64,000 nucleotides of DNA from Oscillospiraceae bacterium (GTDB lineage: Bacteria; Bacillota; Clostridia; Monoglobales; WRAG01), in the NCBI GenBank assembly GCA_009780345.1, contig WRAG01000003.1:1-64000 (forward strand), in the 5' to 3' direction. Shown here piece after piece: positions 63,841 to 64,000 of the stretch. The notes under the pieces were generated by a model. That model was given only the letters and a program-made list of their open reading frames with translations, was not told where the DNA came from and searched no databases. Each line of letters opens with the position of its first letter. Position 1 is the stretch's first letter. The translations under genes and the position numbers were made by a program.

Positions 63841-64000
63841 TTGCATTTTGACAAATTACATGAGGAGTGCGCGGTTTTTGGGATTAGCGTGAAAACCGAT
63901 GAGGCGGCGGGGATTACCTATAACGGCTTAATGGCGCTTCAACACCGCGGTCAGGAAGCGGCGGGGATTGCCGTTTTGGCGAAGAATTCCATCCTTTATC
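63841..64000 (+). CDS. purF: Amidophosphoribosyltransferase PurF (3' end outside window)
   Basis: The first 53 codons are visible, from a TTG ten bases after AAAGGT; a GTG nine bases upstream abuts that site. The sequence LHFDKLHEECAVFGIS includes the catalytic N-terminal nucleophile Cys10, which would be exposed by propeptide removal. YNGLMALQHRGQEAAGIAVL is the family's next signature. PurF catalyses the first step of purine synthesis. Confidence 0.92.
   Translation, partial: MHFDKLHEECAVFGISVKTDEAAGITYNGLMALQHRGQEAAGIAVLAKNSILY

Overview
The window reads as chromosome from a low-to-mid GC Gram-positive anaerobe of the Clostridia (Bacillota). The grounds are an hrcA-grpE-dnaK-dnaJ operon with a perfect CIRCE operator, the sporulation protein SpoIIP, formate-tetrahydrofolate ligase, the Bacillus/Clostridium order rpoB-rpoC-L7Ae-rpsL-rpsG-fusA-tuf, FeoAB iron uptake, strong AGGAGG-type ribosome binding sites, and four S-layer-homology (SLH) proteins. 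I cannot name a genus from the sequence alone.

Layout. 1-3.3 kb: two SLH surface proteins, the first cut by the window edge. 3.4-5.5 kb: a 51-residue protein and a lone large serine recombinase. 5.6-7.5 kb: a GH101/GH129-like glycoside hydrolase. 7.6-13 kb: the heat-shock operon on the minus strand, with an HrcA that lacks most of its central domain. 13.5-14.6 kb: spoIIP. 14.6-20.5 kb: two divergent SLH proteins. 20.5-20.8 kb: a type I toxin-antitoxin-like locus with two convergent consensus promoters. 20.85-27.3 kb: an envelope-polysaccharide cluster (MurJ flippase, lipoprotein, O-antigen-ligase-like protein, glycosyltransferase, two DUF4330-like proteins). 27.4-29.5 kb: a 4-TM protein and fhs. 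29.6-42.7 kb: rpoB, rpoC and the str genes up to tuf. 43.3-48.7 kb: pth, mfd and a parvulin-type foldase. 49.2-54 kb: a six-gene operon headed by a PadR regulator. 54.1-59.4 kb: FeoA-FeoB joined by tight overlaps to a SAM-dependent enzyme, a UPF0104 membrane protein and PssA, and divergent from a DtxR-type iron regulator with shared operators. 59.4-63.7 kb: a YibE/F membrane protein, a Ca-type P-ATPase and a tiny membrane protein. The window ends inside purF.

The most unusual thing in the window lies between the genes. Six copies of a roughly 340-375 bp core element (about 400-575 bp with shared flanks) occupy long intergenic gaps: dnaJ/dnaK, dnaK/grpE, hrcA/spoIIP, rpoB/rpoC, tuf/pth and foldase/ABC permease. 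Each copy has terminal hairpins, interchangeable arms and a conserved centre. The hairpin stems differ between copies but stay complementary, which looks like selection on structure. The copies lie in both orientations and split operons that are normally tightly packed. A second, shorter palindrome family (about 90-130 bp) fills five other gaps. No rRNA, tRNA or CRISPR was recognised.
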